Notes: generated by a model from the letters alone, not told the origin. A DNA stretch of 39,808 bases from Burkholderia lata (GCF_902499335.1 NZ_CABVQK010000029.1:1-39808); one strand, 5' to 3'; shown: positions 7,239 through 18,763, counted from the stretch's first letter. A program made the numbers and translations.

Positions 7239-7682
7239 TCAGTTCGACGCAGCTTCCTTCTCGAGCAGTTCGAGCACCGGCAGCGCGGCCGGCAGCAGCG
7301 GCGCGACCTCGACCGGCAGTTGCTGCCACACGAACGCCTGCCCTTCCTTGCTGTGCGGCTCGCCCGTCCAGCCCGTCACCTTGCAGAAATAAAGCCGCAC
7401 GTAGGCATGCGGATAATCGTGCTCGAGCGTGTGCCAGCGATGGCTGGCCGTGACTTCGATGCCGAGCTCCTCGTGCAGTTCGCGCGCAAGCGCGTCCTCG
7501 ACGCTTTCGCCGGCCTCCAGCTTGCCGCCCGGAAACTCCCAGTAGCCTTCATACGGCTTGCCTTGCAGCCGCTGTGCGAGCAGGTAACTGCCGTCCGGCT
7601 GCACCATCACGCCGACCGCGACTTCCGTCACCTTGCGGCCGTCGGGCGCGCGCACGGCGCCTTGTGCGAGATCCGTGCTCAT
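7239..7682 (-). CDS. mutT: Nudix hydrolase, MutT-type (8-oxo-dGTP diphosphatase)
   Basis: A 147-residue Nudix protein. The full Nudix box G-x5-E-x7-REL-x-EE-x-GI runs from G53 to I75, preceded by GYWEFPGGKLE, the pattern typical of MutT enzymes that hydrolyse 8-oxo-dGTP and prevent A-to-C transversions. Substrate preference is inferred from family; other Nudix substrates are possible. Its ATG overlaps the stop of the upstream DUF815 ATPase by four bases, so it is the last gene of an argJ-DUF815-mutT transcription unit. This grouping resembles the gammaproteobacterial secA-mutT neighbourhood. Confidence 0.88.
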   Translation of the reverse strand: MSTDLAQGAVRAPDGRKVTEVAVGVMVQPDGSYLLAQRLQGKPYEGYWEFPGGKLEAGESVEDALARELHEELGIEVTASHRWHTLEHDYPHAYVRLYFCKVTGWTGEPHSKEGQAFVWQQLPVEVAPLLPAALPVLELLEKEAASN

Positions 7683-8548
7683 GCCTGCTCCTTGCGGCCC
7701 GACCAGTCACGCGCAAACTGCCACGCGACGCGCCCCGACCGCGAGCCGCGCTCGAGCGCCCACACGAGCGCGTCGCCGCGTGCGGATTCAATCTCCGCAT
7801 CCGGGCAGCCGAAATGACGCAGCCAGTGCCCGACGATGTCGAGGTAGTCGTCCTGCTTGAACGGATAGAAGCTGACCCACAGGCCGAAGCGCTCCGACAG
7901 CGAGATCTTTTCCTCGACGACTTCGCCGGGGTGAATCTCGCCATCCGGGAGATGCTTGTACGTCTCGTTGTCGCTCATGTACTCGGGCAGCAAATGGCGG
8001 CGATTCGACGTGGCGTAGATCAGCACGTTGTCCGACTGCGCGGCGATCGAGCCGTCGAGCGCAACTTTCAGCGCCTTGTAGCCCGACTCGCCTTCCTCGA
8101 ACGACAGGTCGTCGCAGAACACGATGAAGCGCTCGGGACGCTGCGAGATCAGGTCGACGATGTCGCCGAGATCGTGCAGGTCGTCCTTGTCGACTTCGAT
8201 CAGCCGCAGGCCGTCCTTCGCATACGCGTTCAGGCACGCCTTGATCAGCGACGACTTGCCGGTACCGCGCGCGCCGGTCAGCAGCACGTTGTTGGCCGGC
8301 TTCTGCTGCACGAACTGCCGCGTGTTCTGTTCGATCAGCCCTTTCTGGCGATCGATGTTGTGCAGGTCGTCGAGCGTGATCGACGACACGGCCGGCACCG
8401 GCTGCAGATAGCCGCGCCCCTGGCGCTTGCGCCAGCGGAACGCGTGTGCGGCATTCCAGTCGACCGCGGCCTGCGCGGGCGGCAGCATCCCCTCGAGACG
8501 GCCGAGCAGCGCTTCGGCGCGCGTCAGAAACTGTTCAAGCTTGTCCAT
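7679..8548 (-). CDS. DUF815 family AAA-type ATPase
   Basis: A 289-residue protein with a P-loop GARGTGKS (92-99) after NNVLL, and a Walker B-like FIVFCDDLSFE (about 141-151). Further on are sensor-like ATSNRRHL and a conserved SLSERFGLWVSFYPF stretch. These are the hallmarks of DUF815 (YP_ATP-binding) ATPases, whose cellular role is not established. The protein is soluble with no signal peptide. It lies 19 bases downstream of argJ and overlaps mutT by an ATGA, so the three genes are likely cotranscribed. Confidence 0.88.
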   Translation of the reverse strand: MDKLEQFLTRAEALLGRLEGMLPPAQAAVDWNAAHAFRWRKRQGRGYLQPVPAVSSITLDDLHNIDRQKGLIEQNTRQFVQQKPANNVLLTGARGTGKSSLIKACLNAYAKDGLRLIEVDKDDLHDLGDIVDLISQRPERFIVFCDDLSFEEGESGYKALKVALDGSIAAQSDNVLIYATSNRRHLLPEYMSDNETYKHLPDGEIHPGEVVEEKISLSERFGLWVSFYPFKQDDYLDIVGHWLRHFGCPDAEIESARGDALVWALERGSRSGRVAWQFARDWSGRKEQA

Positions 8549-8567
8549 GTCGTTCGAACGCCCCCGA

Positions 8568-9809
8568 TCAGGAGCGGTAATCCGCGTTGATGCTCACGTA
8601 GTCGTGCGACAGGTCGCACGTCCAGATGGTGGCCTGCGCGTCGCCGCGGCCCAGCAGCACGCGGATCGTGATTTCGCTCTGCTTCATCACGCGCTGGCCG
8701 TCCTCTTCCTGGTAGGCCGGGTTGCGGCCGCCCGCCTTCGCGACGAGCACGTCATCGAGATAGAGGTCGATCTTGTCGACGTCGAGATCCGCGACGCCCG
8801 CATAGCCGATCGCCGCGAGAATCCGGCCGAGGTTGGGGTCGGATGCGTAGAAGGCCGTCTTCACGAGCGGCGAATGGCCGATCGCGTAAGCGATCTGGCG
8901 GCATTCCGCGACATTCTTGCCGCCTTCGACCTGCACCGTCATGAATTTCGTCGCGCCTTCGCCGTCACGCACGATCAGTTGCGACAGCACCTGCGCGACT
9001 TCCGTCACCACATCGCGCAGCGCCGCATAGGCCGGCGAATCGGTCGACGTGATCGCCGGCAGCGTGCTCTTGCCCGACGCGATCAGGATGAACGAGTCGT
9101 TCGTCGACGTATCGCCGTCGATCGTGATGCAGTTGAACGAGCGGTCGGCCACTTCCTTCACGAGCGTGTCGAGCACCGGCTGCGCGACGTTCGCATCGAA
9201 CGCGAGGAAGCCGAGCATCGTCGCCATGTTCGGCTTGATCATGCCCGCGCCCTTGCTGATGCCCGTCAGCGTGACCGTGTGGCCGTCGATCGTCACTTGG
9301 CGCGACGTGGCTTTCGGCAGCGTGTCGGTCGTCATGATCGCCTGCGCGGCGTCGAACCAGTTCGCGGCCTTGCGATTCTCGAGCGCGGCAGGCAGCCCTG
9401 CCTTCAGGCGATCGATCGGCAGCGGCTCGAGGATCACGCCGGTCGAGAACGGCAGCACCTGCGCCGGCTCGATGCCCGCGAGGCGCGCGAGTTCCGTGCA
9501 GGTCTCACGTGCGTTCACGAGGCCCGGCTCGCCGGTGCCCGCGTTCGCATTGCCCGTATTCACGACGAGCGCGCGAATGCCCGCGCCGCCCGCGCGCACC
9601 TTCGCCAGGTGCTCGCGGCAGACGGTGACCGGCGCCGCGCAGAAGCGGTTTTCGGTGAACACGCCCGCGACCGTCGCGCCTTCGTCGACGGAGATGACCA
9701 GCACGTCCTTGCGATTCGGCTTGCGGATGTTCGCTTCCGCCCAGCCGAGCGTGACGCCGGCGACGGGATGCAGTTGGGCGGGATCGATCGACGGAAAATT
9801 GACAGCCAT
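8568..9809 (-). CDS. argJ: Bifunctional ornithine acetyltransferase / N-acetylglutamate synthase
   Basis: A 413-residue ArgJ that transfers the acetyl group from N-acetylornithine to glutamate in the cyclic arginine pathway. The self-cleavage site is visible in GMIKPNMATML: cleavage between A196 and T197 would produce alpha and beta chains, with T197 as the nucleophile. Other conserved pieces are VNTGNANAGTG and the substrate-binding KTAFYASDPNLGRI segment. The ATG at 9809 begins MAVNFPSIDP, the family start; upstream in-frame codons reach 9893 but are Arg-rich and unconserved. It is preceded by secA with a hairpin between, and leads a small operon with DUF815 and mutT. Confidence 0.95.
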   Translation of the reverse strand: MAVNFPSIDPAQLHPVAGVTLGWAEANIRKPNRKDVLVISVDEGATVAGVFTENRFCAAPVTVCREHLAKVRAGGAGIRALVVNTGNANAGTGEPGLVNARETCTELARLAGIEPAQVLPFSTGVILEPLPIDRLKAGLPAALENRKAANWFDAAQAIMTTDTLPKATSRQVTIDGHTVTLTGISKGAGMIKPNMATMLGFLAFDANVAQPVLDTLVKEVADRSFNCITIDGDTSTNDSFILIASGKSTLPAITSTDSPAYAALRDVVTEVAQVLSQLIVRDGEGATKFMTVQVEGGKNVAECRQIAYAIGHSPLVKTAFYASDPNLGRILAAIGYAGVADLDVDKIDLYLDDVLVAKAGGRNPAYQEEDGQRVMKQSEITIRVLLGRGDAQATIWTCDLSHDYVSINADYRS

Positions 9810-9832
9810 GGGGCACACCTGCCGGATGGAAA

Positions 9833-9852
9833 ATGCCGGCATGCGCCGGCAT
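9833..9852 (-). terminator. Perfect inverted repeat downstream of secA
   Basis: ATGCCGGC (9833-9840) and GCCGGCAT (9845-9852) form a perfect 8-bp stem with a 4-base loop in the 144-base secA-argJ gap. There is no strong T-run, so it may be a weak terminator or an RNA-processing hairpin. Confidence 0.45.
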
Positions 9853-9953
9853 CGATTGGAAGAACCGGCGACCGCACGCGCGGGCCGCCGCAACTCACAT
9901 CACTCACTCGAAGCTGCGAACGAAGCGGCACGCGTGACGCGCGCCGCCGTCGA

Positions 9954-12752
<2,799 letters not shown>

Positions 12753-12852
12753 CGGATCGGATCCTGCGTCGCAGCACCGGCGCCCGGCGCGTGTTGCGCG
12801 CCCCGACGCCCGAGCCTCGGCGGCTTAGCGAATTAGTGGACTCAAACGTCGA

Positions 12853-12861
12853 ATTTTAGCA
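12853..12861 (-). promoter_or_regulatory. Putative extended -10 promoter of secA
   Basis: On the minus strand the sequence TGCTAAAAT (-10 hexamer TAAAAT at 12853-12858) is about 100 bases upstream of the secA ATG. A clear -35 is not visible. Confidence 0.35.
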
Positions 12862-12937
12862 CGCGGGAAAGCATGCGCCCGTGTCTCGGGCGGACGGGCA
12901 CTGCGCGGCAACGGCCGGGCCTACGGGGCGAAAGCCG

Positions 12938-12965
12938 CCCGTGCCCGGGCCCGCACGGGTACAAT
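12938..12965 (+). promoter_or_regulatory. Putative dciA promoter with inverted repeat
   Basis: TACAAT (12960-12965) is a good -10 hexamer 44 bases before the dciA ATG. Immediately upstream, CCCGTGC (12938-12944) and GCACGGG (12953-12959) form a perfect 7-bp inverted repeat in the spacer region, which could be an operator. The -35 is not obvious. Confidence 0.35.
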
Positions 12966-13008
12966 CGGCATCAACGTCCGCGCGCGTGCGCGCCCGAAGA
13001 ATGTCTCG

Positions 13009-13485
13009 ATGAACCGATTTTCCAAGCGTTTCGGCCCGCTCGCCCCGTATCGCCCGCAACCCGTGTCCGAAGTACTCGGTCGCACCGACGCGTTCGCAGC
13101 GCTACGCGCCGGCGTCGAACAAATCGCGTCGCTGCAGCGCGATCTTGTCGCGCTCCTGCCCGACTACCTGGCGAACCACGTCGAACCCGGTTTCGTGAAG
13201 GACGGGACCCTGACCCTCTTTGCCGCGCACAACGCACTGGCCGCACGGCTGCGACAGGTCGAGCCGCGACTGCTCGGCGATCTGCAAAAGCGCGGCTGGC
13301 CGGTTTCGACGCTGCGCGTGCGCGTGCGTCCGAAGGATGCGCCGGAGCCGCCGCACGTGAAGCAGGCGCGCATGACGTCGGTCGGGGCGGCCGCGTTGCG
13401 CGACCTGGCCGACCATCTCGAACCGTCGCCGCTGCAGGACGCGCTCGCGCGGATGGCGGCCCGGCATGGCGCGAAACCACGCTGA
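13009..13485 (+). CDS. dciA: DciA family (DUF721) protein, putative replicative-helicase loader
   Basis: A 158-residue protein with a DUF721 domain: the N-terminal segment includes VSEVLGRTDAFAALRAGVEQIASLQ, followed by LLPDYLANHVEPGFVKDGTLTL and AARLRQVEPRLLGDL. DciA is the ancestral DnaB-helicase operator in bacteria lacking DnaC/DnaI-type loaders. The C-terminal part after the domain is Ala/Arg-rich. It lies divergent to secA, a common position for this gene in betaproteobacteria. It ends 36 bases before a strong bidirectional terminator shared with lpxC. Confidence 0.85.
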   Translation: MNRFSKRFGPLAPYRPQPVSEVLGRTDAFAALRAGVEQIASLQRDLVALLPDYLANHVEPGFVKDGTLTLFAAHNALAARLRQVEPRLLGDLQKRGWPVSTLRVRVRPKDAPEPPHVKQARMTSVGAAALRDLADHLEPSPLQDALARMAARHGAKPR

Positions 13486-13521
13486 CCATACGCGCCGCCG
13501 GCAGCGCCAGCGCCGGCCAAT

Positions 13522-13549
13522 AAAAAAGCAGCCCGAAGGCTGCTTTTTT
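13522..13549. terminator. Bidirectional terminator between dciA and lpxC
   Basis: GCAGCC (13528-13533) and GGCTGC (13538-13543) with a CGAA tetraloop are flanked by six A on the left and six T on the right, so the hairpin works for both convergent genes. Confidence 0.93.
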
Positions 13550-13570
13550 ATTGCTTGCGCGGAACGCAGG

Positions 13571-14488
13571 TCACGCAAAGGCCGTCTGCATGTCGAACGC
13601 GAAACCCTTCGGCGCGGCTTGCGGATCGTCGAACGTGACGATCTCGTACGCATCTTCATTCGCGAGCAGTTCGCGCAGCAGCGCGTTGTTCAGCCCGTGG
13701 CCCGACTTGTACGCCGTGTACGACGCCAGCAGCGGATGGCCGATCACGTACAGGTCGCCGATCGCGTCGAGCATCTTGTGCTTCACGAACTCGTCGTCGT
13801 AGCGCAGCCCGTCGTTGTTCAGGATGCGGTACTCGTCGAGCACGATCGCGTTTTCCATGCTGCCGCCGCGGGCGAGACCCATCTCGCGCAGCATCTCGGC
13901 CTCATGTGCGAAGCCGAACGTGCGTGCACGCGCGATCTCGCGCACATACGACGTATTCGCAAAATCGACCTCGAGCTCCTGGCCGGTCTTGTCGACGGCC
14001 GGGTGACGGAAGTCGATCGAGAATTTCAGCTTGAAACCGAAGTACGGATCGAGACGCGCGAACTTGTCGCCGTCGCGGATTTCGACCGTCTTCTTCACCT
14101 TGACGAAGCGCTTCGGCGCGTTCTGCTCCTCGATCCCGGCGGACTGGATCAGGAACACGAAGGTCGCCGCGCTGCCGTCCATGATCGGGATTTCCTCGGC
14201 CGTCACGTCGACATAGAGGTTGTCGATGCCGAGGCCGGCACACGCCGACATCAGGTGCTCGACGGTCGACACGCGCACGCCATCCTTCTGCAGCACCGAC
14301 GCGAGCCGCGTGTCGCCGATCGACGTCGCCGCGGCGGGAATGTCGACGGGCGTGGGAAGGTCGACGCGGGAGAAGACGATACCCGTGCCCGGCGCGGCAG
14401 GACGGAGCGTCAGCTCGATCTTGCGGCCCGAGTGGACACCGATACCCACGGTCTTCACGATGGACTTGATGGTGCGCTGCTTCAGCAT
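13571..14488 (-). CDS. lpxC: UDP-3-O-acyl-N-acetylglucosamine deacetylase LpxC
   Basis: A 305-residue zinc deacetylase catalysing the committed step of lipid A synthesis. It begins LKQRTIKSIVKTVGIGVHSG. Zinc ligands are H78 (in STVEHL), H237 and D241 (HKMLDAIGDL); catalytic E77 and H264 (KSGHGLNN) are present. ATG 14488 is chosen because it matches the family start; upstream in-frame ATG 14518 adds ten unconserved residues. In gammaproteobacteria lpxC directly follows ftsZ at the dcw end; here a peroxiredoxin gene lies between, and lpxC has its own candidate promoter. Confidence 0.97.
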   Translation of the reverse strand: MLKQRTIKSIVKTVGIGVHSGRKIELTLRPAAPGTGIVFSRVDLPTPVDIPAAATSIGDTRLASVLQKDGVRVSTVEHLMSACAGLGIDNLYVDVTAEEIPIMDGSAATFVFLIQSAGIEEQNAPKRFVKVKKTVEIRDGDKFARLDPYFGFKLKFSIDFRHPAVDKTGQELEVDFANTSYVREIARARTFGFAHEAEMLREMGLARGGSMENAIVLDEYRILNNDGLRYDDEFVKHKMLDAIGDLYVIGHPLLASYTAYKSGHGLNNALLRELLANEDAYEIVTFDDPQAAPKGFAFDMQTAFA

Positions 14489-14503
14489 GATGTTCTTCGT
14501 CGT

Positions 14504-14549
14504 GATTGAAGATATCAATCAGGAGTTATATTCGATAGGGGAGATTATA
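14504..14549 (-). promoter_or_regulatory. Candidate lpxC promoter (-10) and leader inverted repeat
   Basis: A perfect TATAAT is present on the minus strand at 14544-14549, 55 bases upstream of the lpxC ATG, but the -35 region (CTACGC-like) is weak. In the leader GATTGA (14504-14509) and TCAATC (14515-14520) form a 6-bp inverted repeat. The remainder of the 240-base gap up to 14728 shows no gene. Confidence 0.5.
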
Positions 14550-14728
14550 GCGTAATTCCCTATTCAGCGTAGTTTGAAACTGCGTATCAATCTGTTTCGA
14601 CTGTTTACCCGCGCCGATACGGGACGGGCCGATGCCCGGAACGGAGGCGTTTCCGGTCATCAGCCCGTGTTACAACTGCCCTGAGGCCGGTGAGCAGCGT
14701 TGCCGGAAGGCAACGGCGCACCGCACGA

Positions 14729-15235
14729 TCAGGACGTCAACGTCGCGAGAACACTCGCCGCATCGCTCACTTCGAATTTGCCCGGCGCCTCGACGGCCAG
14801 CGTCTTGACCACACCGCCGTCAATCACCATCGCGTAGCGCAGGGAACGAATTCCCATGCCACGCGCGGACAAATCCTGCGTCAGCCCCAGCGCATGAGTG
14901 AAAGCCGCGCTGCCGTCCGCCATCATGCGCACCTTGCCCGCGGTGTGCAGATCACGTCCCCATGCGCCCATCACGAATGCGTCGTTGACGGACACGCACC
15001 AGATCTCGTCGATACCCGCCGCGCGCAATTGCTCGGCGTGTTCGACGTAGCCCGGCACATGCTGCGCCGAGCAGGTCGGCGTGAAAGCGCCCGGCAATCC
15101 GAAGATCACCACCCGCTTTCCCGCAACCTGGTCGCGCGCGCTGCAGGCGTTCGGCCCCAGCGTGCACCCTTCGCGCGCGTCGTCGATGTACTCGAACAAT
15201 TGCGCGTCGGGCAGCGCGTCGCCCACTTGAATCAT
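14729..15235 (-). CDS. Peroxiredoxin, Prx5/PrxII type
   Basis: A 168-residue thiol peroxidase of the Prx5 subfamily. The active-site signature PGAFTPTCSAQHVPGY places the peroxidatic cysteine at C55, with T52 also conserved. NDAFVMGAWGRDL and the C-terminal GKFEVSDAASVLATL are typical. Reduction is probably by glutathione/glutaredoxin or thioredoxin; the sequence does not decide. Start ATG 15235 is supported by GAGGGA about 7 bases upstream. It sits between ftsZ and lpxC on the same strand, an insertion into the otherwise conserved end of the dcw cluster that is usual in Burkholderiaceae. Confidence 0.9.
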   Translation of the reverse strand: MIQVGDALPDAQLFEYIDDAREGCTLGPNACSARDQVAGKRVVIFGLPGAFTPTCSAQHVPGYVEHAEQLRAAGIDEIWCVSVNDAFVMGAWGRDLHTAGKVRMMADGSAAFTHALGLTQDLSARGMGIRSLRYAMVIDGGVVKTLAVEAPGKFEVSDAASVLATLTS

Positions 15236-15386
15236 GGCTGGTCCCTCATAGCGATACGGTTTTTCAGCGTGTCGCGGACAGCACGGCCCATCCCGCCCCG
15301 CTTGCGCGGAGAGGGCACGTTTCCCGGCCCGGCGTCGCAGCCGACGCGGCCTGTCGTGGTCCGTAGCATCCGTCACGCCGGCGATA

Positions 15387-15406
15387 CCGCGGCAGTTTCG
15401 CCGCGG
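15387..15406 (-). terminator. Hairpin downstream of ftsZ
   Basis: CCGCGGC (15387-15393) and GCCGCGG (15400-15406) form a perfect 7-bp stem just after the ftsZ stop. No T-run follows, so termination would be inefficient and partial readthrough into the peroxiredoxin gene is plausible. Confidence 0.4.
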
Positions 15407-15423
15407 CTTCGCCTGTGTTTGCG

Positions 15424-16620
15424 TCAGTCAGCCTGCTTGCGCAGGAAAGCCGGGATGTCGTACGTGTCGACACCCTTCTCCTGCAGCGCCTGCACGTGCG
15501 ATGCCGCGGTTTCGCGCGAATTGCGCCACACCGCCGGCGTATCGAGCGCGCCGTAGTCTGCCGTGCTGACGTGATGCGCCGGTGCATAGCCGTGCGAAAC
15601 CGCGCTGACCGGCTGGTTGTCCGTACCCGTGCGCAGCAGCGTCATCGGTGCCGACTGCTGCTTCTTCGCCGCACGGCCCAGACCCGTCGCCACAACCGTC
15701 ACGCGCAGTGCATCGCCCATCGCGTCGTCGTACACCGCACCGAAGATCACCGTCGCATCTTCCGCCGCGTAGCTCTTGATCGTGTTCATCACTTCGCGCG
15801 TTTCCGACAGGCGCAGCGAACGGCTCGACGTGATGTTGACCAGCACGCCGCGCGCGCCCGACAGATCGACGCCTTCGAGCAGCGGGCTCGCCACGGCCTG
15901 TTCCGCCGCGAGGCGTGCGCGATCGACGCCGGCAACCGTCGCCGTGCCCATCATCGCCTTGCCCTGCTCGCCCATCACCGTCTTCACGTCTTCGAAGTCG
16001 ACGTTCACGAGGCCATCGACATTGATGATTTCAGCGATGCCTGCGACCGCGTTGTTCAACACGTCGTCCGCGCACTGGAAGCACTTGTCCATCTCGGCAT
16101 CGTCGCCCATCACGTCGAACAGCTTGTCGTTCAGAACGACGATCAGCGAGTCGACGTGATCCTCCAGTTGCTGCGAACCGGCTTCAGCGACGCGCATGCG
16201 CTTGCCGCCTTCGAATTCGAACGGCTTGCTGACGACACCCACCGTCAGGATGCCCATCTCCTTCGCGATCTGCGCGACCACTGGTGCCGCGCCCGTGCCC
16301 GTACCGCCACCCATGCCGGCGGTGATGAACACCATGTGCGCGCCGCGCAGTGCGTCGGCGATGCGCTCACGCGCTTCTTCCGCTGCCGCACGGCCCATTT
16401 CCGGCTTCGCGCCAGCGCCCAGGCCCGTGTTGCCGAGCTGGATCACCGACGATGCGCGCGAACGCGACAGCGCCTGTGCATCCGTGTTCATCACGATGAA
16501 GTCGACGCCCTGCACCCCGCGGTTGATCATGTGCTGGACGGCATTGCCGCCAGCGCCGCCAACGCCGACCACCTTGATGATGGTGCCGTTGGTTTCGGTT
16601 TCCAGCATTTCGAATTCCAT
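15424..16620 (-). CDS. ftsZ: Cell division GTPase FtsZ
   Basis: A 398-residue tubulin homologue that forms the Z ring. The nucleotide-binding signature GGGTGTG is at 104-110, preceded by VVGVGGAGGNAVQHM at 17-31. The T7 catalytic region contains NVDFEDVK. A short variable linker leads to the C-terminal peptide DIPAFLRKQ (388-396), the docking site for FtsA and ZapD. The ATG at 16620 has a GGAGG Shine-Dalgarno 6-8 bases upstream and matches the family start; upstream in-frame codons reach 16680. It is last of the dcw division genes, with a 112-base gap after ftsA that is long enough for an own promoter. Confidence 0.98.
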   Translation of the reverse strand: MEFEMLETETNGTIIKVVGVGGAGGNAVQHMINRGVQGVDFIVMNTDAQALSRSRASSVIQLGNTGLGAGAKPEMGRAAAEEARERIADALRGAHMVFITAGMGGGTGTGAAPVVAQIAKEMGILTVGVVSKPFEFEGGKRMRVAEAGSQQLEDHVDSLIVVLNDKLFDVMGDDAEMDKCFQCADDVLNNAVAGIAEIINVDGLVNVDFEDVKTVMGEQGKAMMGTATVAGVDRARLAAEQAVASPLLEGVDLSGARGVLVNITSSRSLRLSETREVMNTIKSYAAEDATVIFGAVYDDAMGDALRVTVVATGLGRAAKKQQSAPMTLLRTGTDNQPVSAVSHGYAPAHHVSTADYGALDTPAVWRNSRETAASHVQALQEKGVDTYDIPAFLRKQAD

Positions 16621-16732
16621 TGTTGCCTCCGTCAAGAGAATTACTGCTACTCGGCCGTTATTCGGCAGGAGATCGGGCAACCCCCTGTCGCGCGCCAGCC
16701 GCCGGCACCAGCGCGAATTTCGATTCGGTTCG

Positions 16733-17965
16733 TCAGAAGTTGCTCAGGAACCATTCCTTCATCCGCGAGAACACCTGCCCCGCGTTGCCGGACTGCACGG
16801 CGACCTTGCGGCCGCGCATGCGCTGGGCACTGCCTTCGACGAGCAGCCCCATCGCCGTCGAGTAGCGCGGATTGCGCACGACGTCGGAAAGGCCGCCTGC
16901 ATACTCCGGCGCGCCGATGCGCACCGGTTTCAGGAAAATGTCTTCGCCGAGCTCGACCATGCCGGGCATCATCGATGCCCCGCCGGTAATGACCACGCCG
17001 GAGCTCAGCAGTTCTTCGTAACCCGATTCGCGCACGACCTGCTGCACGAGCGAGAACAGTTCCTCGACGCGCGGCTCGATCACGGCTGCGAGCGCCTGGC
17101 GCGACAGCGTGCGCGGGCCGCGTTCGCCGAGGCCCGGCACTTCAACCATTTCGTCCGGATCGGCGAGTGCCTGCTTGGCAATGCCGTAACCGACCTTGAT
17201 GTCTTCCGCATCCGGCGTCGGCGTGCGCAGGGCCATCGCGATGTCGCTCGTGATCTGGTCGCCGGCGATCGGAATCACCGCGGTATGGCGGATCGCGCCT
17301 TCGGCGAAGATCGCGATGTCCGTCGTACCGCCGCCGACGTCGACGAGCACCACGCCGAGATCCTTTTCGTCTTCCGTCAGCACGGCCAGCGACGAGGCGA
17401 GCGGCTGCAGGATCAGGTCGTTCACTTCGAGCCCGCAGCGGCGCACGCACTTGACGATGTTCTGCGCGGCACTCACCGCGCCCGTCACGATGTGCACCTT
17501 CACTTCCAGCCGGATGCCGCTCATCCCGATCGGCTCGCGCACGTCTTCCTGGCCGTCGATGATGAATTCCTGCGTGAGGATGTGCAGCACCTGCTGGTCG
17601 GTCGGGATGTTGATCGCCTTCGCGGTCTCGATCACGCGCGCGACGTCGGTCTGCGTGACTTCCTTGTCCTTGATCGCGACCATCCCGCTCGAGTTGAAGC
17701 TGCGGATGTGGCTGCCCGCGATCCCCGTGAACACGTTGGTGATCTTGCAGTCGGCCATCAGCTCGGCTTCCTCGAGCGCGCGCTGGATCGACTGCACGGT
17801 GGCCTCGATGTTGACCACCACACCTTTCTTCAGACCCTTCGACTCGCTCTGGCCGAGACCGATCACCTCGTAGTGGCCTTCGCCCTTCAGCTCGGCGACG
17901 ATGGCCACCACCTTCGACGTGCCGATGTCGAGGGAAACCAGCAGATCCTTGTAGTCTTTGCTCAT
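16733..17965 (-). CDS. ftsA: Cell division protein FtsA
   Basis: A 410-residue actin-like ATPase that tethers FtsZ to the inner membrane. The phosphate-1 motif DIGTSKVVAIV is near the N-terminus, the phosphate-2 motif VDVGGGTTDIAIF in the middle, and the adenosine motif SSGVVITGGASMMPG towards the end. The C-terminal amphipathic helix SRMKEWFLSNF is the membrane-targeting sequence. ATG 17965 begins MSKDYKDLLVSLD, the family start; in-frame upstream codons overlap ftsQ and are not conserved. It lies 26 bases after ftsQ. Confidence 0.97.
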   Translation of the reverse strand: MSKDYKDLLVSLDIGTSKVVAIVAELKGEGHYEVIGLGQSESKGLKKGVVVNIEATVQSIQRALEEAELMADCKITNVFTGIAGSHIRSFNSSGMVAIKDKEVTQTDVARVIETAKAINIPTDQQVLHILTQEFIIDGQEDVREPIGMSGIRLEVKVHIVTGAVSAAQNIVKCVRRCGLEVNDLILQPLASSLAVLTEDEKDLGVVLVDVGGGTTDIAIFAEGAIRHTAVIPIAGDQITSDIAMALRTPTPDAEDIKVGYGIAKQALADPDEMVEVPGLGERGPRTLSRQALAAVIEPRVEELFSLVQQVVRESGYEELLSSGVVITGGASMMPGMVELGEDIFLKPVRIGAPEYAGGLSDVVRNPRYSTAMGLLVEGSAQRMRGRKVAVQSGNAGQVFSRMKEWFLSNF

Positions 17966-17991
17966 AAAGTGCTCTTGCGTGTGATCTCTCG

Positions 17992-18744
17992 TTACTTCTT
18001 GCGCTTGTCGGTATCGGTCAGGAACCGCATGCCTGCCGCACGAATCGCGAATCCGTTCGGATAACGCAGGTCCGCGTACTCGATGTCGTTGCCCCAGCGC
18101 TCCGTGACAGCCGGCCATGCGGCGACCAGGCGCTGGCTCCGGTCATGCAGCGACTCGCTGTTGCGTTCCTTGCCCAGCTCGACCTGCATGCCGTTCGACA
18201 GCTTCACCGTCCACGCGTACCGCGCCGACAGCGTCACTTCTTCCGGCGCCGCCTTCAGCGGCGCAAACCATTTCCCGAAGTCGCGATACCGCGTGACGAC
18301 TTCCTTCGCACTGCCCTCCGGGCCGTCGAACGCCGGCAGCTCCTGCTCCAGCTCGCCCTGGTTCGCGGTGAACAGCTCGCCGTCGACGCTCACGAGCTGG
18401 TCGCTGCCCCAGGTCCCGAGCGGTTTGTACTCCTCGAGCGTGACAGCCAGCGCATTCGGCCACACCCGGCGCACGCTCGCGTGGCGCACCCAGGGCATCT
18501 GCTCGAACGCGGCCCGCGCGGCGTCGAGATCGACCGTGAAGAAATTGCCCTTCAGCCGGCCGACCACACCCGCGCGCACCGTCGGCGAATTGATGTGCTC
18601 GGTGTCCCCGTCGATCCGGATTTCCCGCAGCGCGAACGTCGGGCGCTGGATCAGCCAGTAGCAACCGGCCGCCGCCAACACGAGCAGCAACAGCGCGTAC
18701 AGCGCGCTGGCGGCAAGGTTGAGTTGGCGAACGTTGTTCCACAT
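17992..18744 (-). CDS. ftsQ: Cell division protein FtsQ
   Basis: A 250-residue bitopic protein of the FtsQBL divisome subcomplex. It has a short cytoplasmic N-terminus, a membrane helix (about 12-32, very Leu/Ala-rich), a POTRA domain (FALREIRIDGDTEHINSPTVRAGV onwards) and a beta domain ending in a YADLRYPNGFAIR strand. Sequence and length fit betaproteobacterial FtsQ. It follows ddlB by 19 bases. Confidence 0.95.
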   Translation of the reverse strand: MWNNVRQLNLAASALYALLLLVLAAAGCYWLIQRPTFALREIRIDGDTEHINSPTVRAGVVGRLKGNFFTVDLDAARAAFEQMPWVRHASVRRVWPNALAVTLEEYKPLGTWGSDQLVSVDGELFTANQGELEQELPAFDGPEGSAKEVVTRYRDFGKWFAPLKAAPEEVTLSARYAWTVKLSNGMQVELGKERNSESLHDRSQRLVAAWPAVTERWGNDIEYADLRYPNGFAIRAAGMRFLTDTDKRKK

Positions 18745-18763
18745 ACGTCGTTCCGTTCCTTCG

